From Sphingomonas sp. OK281 (GTDB lineage Bacteria; Pseudomonadota; Alphaproteobacteria; Sphingomonadales; Sphingomonadaceae): 64,000 bases of DNA. Below the pieces are notes generated by a model. That model did no database searches. It was given only the letters and a program-made list of their open reading frames with translations, and was not told where the DNA came from. This document shows positions 60,608 through 64,000 of the stretch, piece after piece (positions within the stretch are counted from its first letter, which is position 1; each line of letters begins with the position of its first letter). The translations under genes were made by a program, and so were the position numbers. The DNA lies in the NCBI RefSeq assembly GCF_900115295.1, contig NZ_FOVZ01000001.1:1178001-1242000 (forward strand). The letters are read 5' to 3'.

Positions 60608-62038
60608 TCACGCGCGCTGTTGAAGCGCGGTCCGAGTCTGTGCGCTCCAAGTCTGGCCGCCACGCAGAAAGGCGTACCAGCCATAGATCGCGCCCGCGTG
60701 ACGCAAGAGCTGAAAGCTGAACGGCTCGGCGATCGCGGCGACGATCGCCGGGCCGAGGTTCAAGCCCTCGCGCTGCCCGGTCCAGCGTTTGAAGATGCCG
60801 AGCGACCATAGGTGGAAGGTCAGGTCGATCGCTATCTTCGCGACCATGACCAGCAATATCGGGAATGCGAGCGTGTATCGACCCGTGACGACGAGTCCGA
60901 TCAACACGGCGAAAGCAGCCAAGCCGTAGATCGGCTGCACCGTATCGAGCGCCTTCACCGGCAGCATCCGCGTCCCAAGCCGCCCGTAGTGCGCGTTGCC
61001 CACCATGTCGCGGTTCCAATACTGCGTCTGCAGAAAGCCGCCGAACCAGCGTTGTCGCTGCTTCAGGAAGGCTGGGATGCTGGCCGGCGCATCGGTTCGG
61101 GCCAGCGCACCACCGACGACCCGCACCGTCCAGTGCAGCCCGACGTCGTGCGCATGGCGGTGCAGCCGGTGGATCAGTTCGTAATCCTCCACCATGCAAT
61201 CGGGATCGAAACCGCCAACCGTCAGCACGGCGTCGCGCCGGAATGCCGCGAAGGCACCCGAAATCAGCAACAGCCCGTCGATCCGCATCCACGCGTCGCG
61301 CGACAGGAAGTTGCGGACATATTCATAGGACTGGAACCACTCGAATATCCGACCGGTCAGGTTTGGACCGCAGATCGGCGCCAGAACCCCGGTGGCCGCC
61401 ACCAGCTCAGGCTCGGCTGCAAATGCAGCGCGCATCGCCGCGATCGATCCGGGCTCGATCAACGTGTCGGCATCCACGGTCAGCACCACGTCCGTCTCGA
61501 TCCGCTCGAGCGCAGCATTGAGCGCGCGCGCCTTGCCGCCGTGCGGCAGTCGCAGCCACTGAAGCCGCGTGTGCCCGACCTCGATCTCGACGAGTCCCCC
61601 CAGTGGCGGCGTCGCCAACGCGTAGCCCGCCGCCATCGCGGACGGCGTATCGTCGCTGGATCCGTCATCGGCGACGAGGATCGCCTCGGGTGGCTGGTCC
61701 TGGGCAAGAAGCCGGTCGATCGCAAGGCGGATCACGCCTGCCTCGTTATGCGCGGCAACGATCACGCCGAAGCTCGGCTGCACGCCGCTTGGGGCCGGCG
61801 CTGCGGTCTGGGCGAGGTTGCGGATCTGCCAGGCCGTAAAAACGAGAAGCGCCGTGTCGTACAGGATGTACGCGATCCCGACCGACCATATGGCGAGCCC
61901 CTGGCGCAGAAACGCCTGCGCGATCAGCACGACGAACACCAGCGGGGCGGCCAAGTTGATCACCCGGCTTGCCAGCGGGATCCGCCGTGGCGAGAGACGC
62001 GGCGATTGCGCGGTGAAAATTTCGGTGAGAGCGTGCAT
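60608..62038 (-). CDS. Membrane glycosyltransferase, family 2 (PgaC/cellulose-synthase-like)
   Basis: 476 residues. Two membrane helices near residues 25-70, then a GT-A domain: FGVIVAAHNEAG, VADDGSSDDT, LTVDADT (the DxD-type Asp pair), VEDYEL (catalytic base region) and KQRQRWFGG, the QxxRW-type motif of processive enzymes. Several more helices follow from about residue 335. It would polymerise or add sugars at the inner membrane face using a nucleotide sugar. No polysaccharide operon partner is beside it, so the product is unknown. Confidence 0.87.
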   Translation of the reverse strand: MHALTEIFTAQSPRLSPRRIPLASRVINLAAPLVFVVLIAQAFLRQGLAIWSVGIAYILYDTALLVFTAWQIRNLAQTAAPAPSGVQPSFGVIVAAHNEAGVIRLAIDRLLAQDQPPEAILVADDGSSDDTPSAMAAGYALATPPLGGLVEIEVGHTRLQWLRLPHGGKARALNAALERIETDVVLTVDADTLIEPGSIAAMRAAFAAEPELVAATGVLAPICGPNLTGRIFEWFQSYEYVRNFLSRDAWMRIDGLLLISGAFAAFRRDAVLTVGGFDPDCMVEDYELIHRLHRHAHDVGLHWTVRVVGGALARTDAPASIPAFLKQRQRWFGGFLQTQYWNRDMVGNAHYGRLGTRMLPVKALDTVQPIYGLAAFAVLIGLVVTGRYTLAFPILLVMVAKIAIDLTFHLWSLGIFKRWTGQREGLNLGPAIVAAIAEPFSFQLLRHAGAIYGWYAFLRGGQTWSAQTRTALQQRA

Positions 62039-62129
62039 CGGCCAGCGCCTAACGCTGGCTTGCTGAACGCGCTATTGCAGAGTGTGTCGAGGACCAAGAA
62101 TCGACACGGCGTGGTGGAGCGAATAGCGG

Positions 62130-62699
62130 ATGAGTACTAGATACACGGGTGTCGCCATCGCCTTCCATTGGCTGATCGCGGTGGGAATCGTCATCAACGT
62201 GACCCTGCCCTGGCTCTGGCCACACCTTGCCGACGAACGCGTGCGCCCGGCGATCGACCTGCACAAGTCGATCGGGATCACGATCCTCGGCCTGGCGATC
62301 ATGCGCCTGCTCTGGCGGCTGACGCATCGGCCTCCGCCAATGCCGACCACGTATCAGAAATGGGAAATCGGCGCGGCGCACGTGACCCACTGGCTGCTGT
62401 ACGCACTGATCTTTGCGATGCCGCTGACCGGCTGGATCATGGACTCGGCGTACAAGGATGCGGCTACCCACCCGATGTTCCTGTTCGGGCTGTTCGAATG
62501 GCCGCGGATCGGCACGATATTGAGCTTGCCGCCCGCCACGCGAGATGCCGTGCACGATGGTTTCGGCGCCTCGCACGTGTACCTATCCTACCTGCTCTAT
62601 ACACTCGTCGCGTTCCATATCGGCGGCGCCCTGAAACACGAATGGATCGATCGACACCGCGAGCTGCGCCGCATGATGCCAGCTTGGCGACGACATTAA
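62130..62699 (+). CDS. Cytochrome b561
   Basis: 189 residues with four membrane helices. The haem-ligand histidines are placed as in bacterial CybB: FHWLIAVG in helix 1, IDLHKSIG before helix 2, HVTHWLLYALIFAMPLTGW in helix 3 and AFHIGGALKHEW in helix 4. It passes electrons between the quinone pool and a periplasmic partner or superoxide. It diverges from the glycosyltransferase gene across 91 bases and seems to be a single-gene unit. Confidence 0.88.
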   Translation: MSTRYTGVAIAFHWLIAVGIVINVTLPWLWPHLADERVRPAIDLHKSIGITILGLAIMRLLWRLTHRPPPMPTTYQKWEIGAAHVTHWLLYALIFAMPLTGWIMDSAYKDAATHPMFLFGLFEWPRIGTILSLPPATRDAVHDGFGASHVYLSYLLYTLVAFHIGGALKHEWIDRHRELRRMMPAWRRH

Positions 62700-62744
62700 G
62701 GGGAGCCGGAGAAGCGGCGGCCCCCAGCAAACAGACGACTGCCC

Positions 62745-62873
62745 GTTACCCAAGCCTTAAATCTGCGCGCGGTGCAGATCCTGCTCGGCCATGCTAAGAT
62801 TGAGAGCAGGGTTCGCTACCTTGGCGACGATGCCGCAGACGCGTTGGAGCTTTCAGAGCGGACGGATGTCTGA
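62745..62873 (+). pseudogene. 3' remnant of a tyrosine recombinase/integrase
   Basis: The last ~42 codons of an integrase-type gene survive: LRAVQILLGHAKIESRVRYLG matches the conserved LLGH...TVRYLG end of tyrosine recombinases, including the LGH histidine and the catalytic tyrosine in VRYLG, then a stop. No start codon, catalytic Arg or N-terminal core-binding domain is present upstream; the frame loses similarity before 62745. It indicates a past insertion near this point. The rest of the 366-base gap holds nothing clear. Confidence 0.7.
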
Positions 62874-63065
62874 CCGCCTTCGGTCGTCCACGAGCCGTCT
62901 CGAACTCCCAACATCGGGGCATCCGTCAATCGTTCAGATTTATGTTCCAGTACTGCCCTGCAGTGGTGTCACCGGAAGGACGCCGTTTCGTAACCGAAAT
63001 GACTCAGTCGACGTCTAGCCGCGACGAGGGGGGCGGCCGTCCGGCTGCTGCGACAGGGAAACACC

Positions 63066-64000
63066 ATGATATATTTTTCGCGCCGCGGACTGCGCAGCGG
63101 TCACGGCTACGCCATTCTGATGGCGTCCGCGGCACTAATTGCGTTTGCGCCCGGCGCGTATGCCCAGTCCGCCGACCCCCAGTTCCAGACTGCAGAGGCC
63201 ACCGCAGATGCCGACACCGCCGCCGACATTGTCGTGGTCGGCGCCGGTGAAACCCGCTCGGTATCGACGCTGTTGCCGGCGAACCTCGACTCGCTGCCGC
63301 CCGGCACCAGCATCCAGAAGGCGCTGAACGTGCTGCCCGGTGTCAGCGCGCAGTCGATCGATGCGCTGGGCCTCAACGAACAGTCGATGTCGCTGCAGGT
63401 TCGCGGTTTCAGCACGACGCATCTCGGCTACACGCTCGACGGGATGCCGCTCGGCGACGGCGCCTACAACAACTATAACGGCCTCACGATCAGCCGCGCG
63501 TTGATTTCGGAGAATTTGGGCCGTGCAGATCTCGCGACGGGGATCGCCGGTCTCGGCATCGCCTCGACCAGCAACCTCGGCGGTGCGGTGATGTATACCA
63601 GCAGCAATCCAAGTAAGGATCTCGGCCTCAAAATCAGCCAGACGGTCGGCAGTGAGAACGCCCTGCGCACCTTCGTCCGCGTCGACACCGGCGAGTATGA
63701 AGGCCTGTCGGCCTATGTCTCGGGCCAATATGCCCGGCAGGACCTGTTCGTCGACCAAGGCGCGTATACCCGGTCCACCAGCAAGCAGATCAACGCCAAG
63801 ATCATGTACAAGACCGACGGTTTCCGCCTCACCGCCTTTGCAGACATCTCGCGCACCAACCAGGCCGACGATGCCTATCTATCGAAGGAAACGCTGGGAC
63901 GCCGCGGCTGGGATCTCGGCGGTTACGCGCCCGACTGGCAGACCTATCTCAGCCGCAACGCCTGCGCCGTGACGACGACGCCCATCAAGTGTGCGCCCTC
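63066..64000 (+). CDS. TonB-dependent receptor 6, N-terminal part (runs off window)
   Basis: The ATG at 63066 has AGGGA upstream and opens a frame that stays open to the end of the window (about 311 codons). The signal peptide ends near GAYAQ; DIVVVGAGE is TonB-box-like. The plug has LQVRGFSTTHLGYTLDGMPLGDG and GIASTSNLGGAVMYTSS, and the barrel strands have begun. The 3' half is outside the window. The plug resembles receptors for organic substrates rather than classic siderophore types, but the ligand cannot be named. Confidence 0.85.
   Translation, partial: MIYFSRRGLRSGHGYAILMASAALIAFAPGAYAQSADPQFQTAEATADADTAADIVVVGAGETRSVSTLLPANLDSLPPGTSIQKALNVLPGVSAQSIDALGLNEQSMSLQVRGFSTTHLGYTLDGMPLGDGAYNNYNGLTISRALISENLGRADLATGIAGLGIASTSNLGGAVMYTSSNPSKDLGLKISQTVGSENALRTFVRVDTGEYEGLSAYVSGQYARQDLFVDQGAYTRSTSKQINAKIMYKTDGFRLTAFADISRTNQADDAYLSKETLGRRGWDLGGYAPDWQTYLSRNACAVTTTPIKCAP

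Overview
The window is high-G+C DNA from an alphaproteobacterium, most likely Sphingomonas or a close relative in the Sphingomonadaceae. The evidence is six TonB-dependent receptors (TBDRs), Tat-exported enzymes encoded beside them, a FecI/FecR signalling pair, repeats built on CCCGGCGAAGGCCGGGG-type cores, and the style of the regulators. This is inferred from gene content; no rRNA or tRNA gene was seen.

Region 1 (1-17.1 kb) looks like a catabolic island. It starts with the end of a LysR regulator and a perfect ATAC-N7-GTAT box. Two copies follow of an unusual module, a class I SAM methyltransferase translationally coupled to a small helical protein (530-2046 and 12863-14457, with reversed gene order). 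Between them lie an aconitase-family hydratase (LeuC/LeuD type), a class III CoA-transferase, an HMG-CoA-lyase-type lyase, an isochorismatase-fold amidase, two PuuE-like deacetylase-fold hydrolases, a shortened luciferase-like monooxygenase, an FAD-linked oxidase and a DUF1330 protein. A class A FAD monooxygenase and a Tat-exported alpha/beta hydrolase end the island. Four of its promoter regions share a CCG-N5-CGG dyad.

Region 2 (17.1-21.4 kb) holds an SRPBCC protein, a zinc alcohol dehydrogenase and two SDRs in one direction, resembling a stress or redox cassette.

Region 3 (21.7-45.8 kb) is a nutrient-acquisition region with five TBDRs. Three are coupled to exported enzymes: a class V PLP enzyme, a Tat-exported HisC-like aminotransferase, and a penicillin-acylase-family N-terminal hydrolase with an M19 dipeptidase. 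A FecI-type sigma factor and FecR lie divergent to the STN-bearing TBDR. The last TBDR is paired with a PepSY protein under a Fur-box-like site. The exported acylase, dipeptidase and class V PLP enzyme match the types used in periplasmic pyoverdine maturation (PvdQ, PvdM, PvdN), but no peptide synthetase is present in the window. Uptake and processing of an acylated peptide or foreign siderophore is the favoured reading.

Region 4 (46.2-60.4 kb) contains six successive divergent pairs, each a regulator facing an enzyme or transporter operon: GlxA-type/hydrolase, LysR/MFS, AraC/SDR, ArsR/SDR, LysR/NmrA and XRE/epimerase. Dyads, or in one case a direct repeat, are visible in the shared promoters. 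It also holds a stress protein, an HD-domain protein, a decayed azoreductase and a 58-residue gene coupled to the MFS transporter.

Region 5 (60.6-64 kb) contains a membrane glycosyltransferase, a cytochrome b561, a 3' remnant of a tyrosine recombinase and the start of a sixth TBDR that leaves the window.
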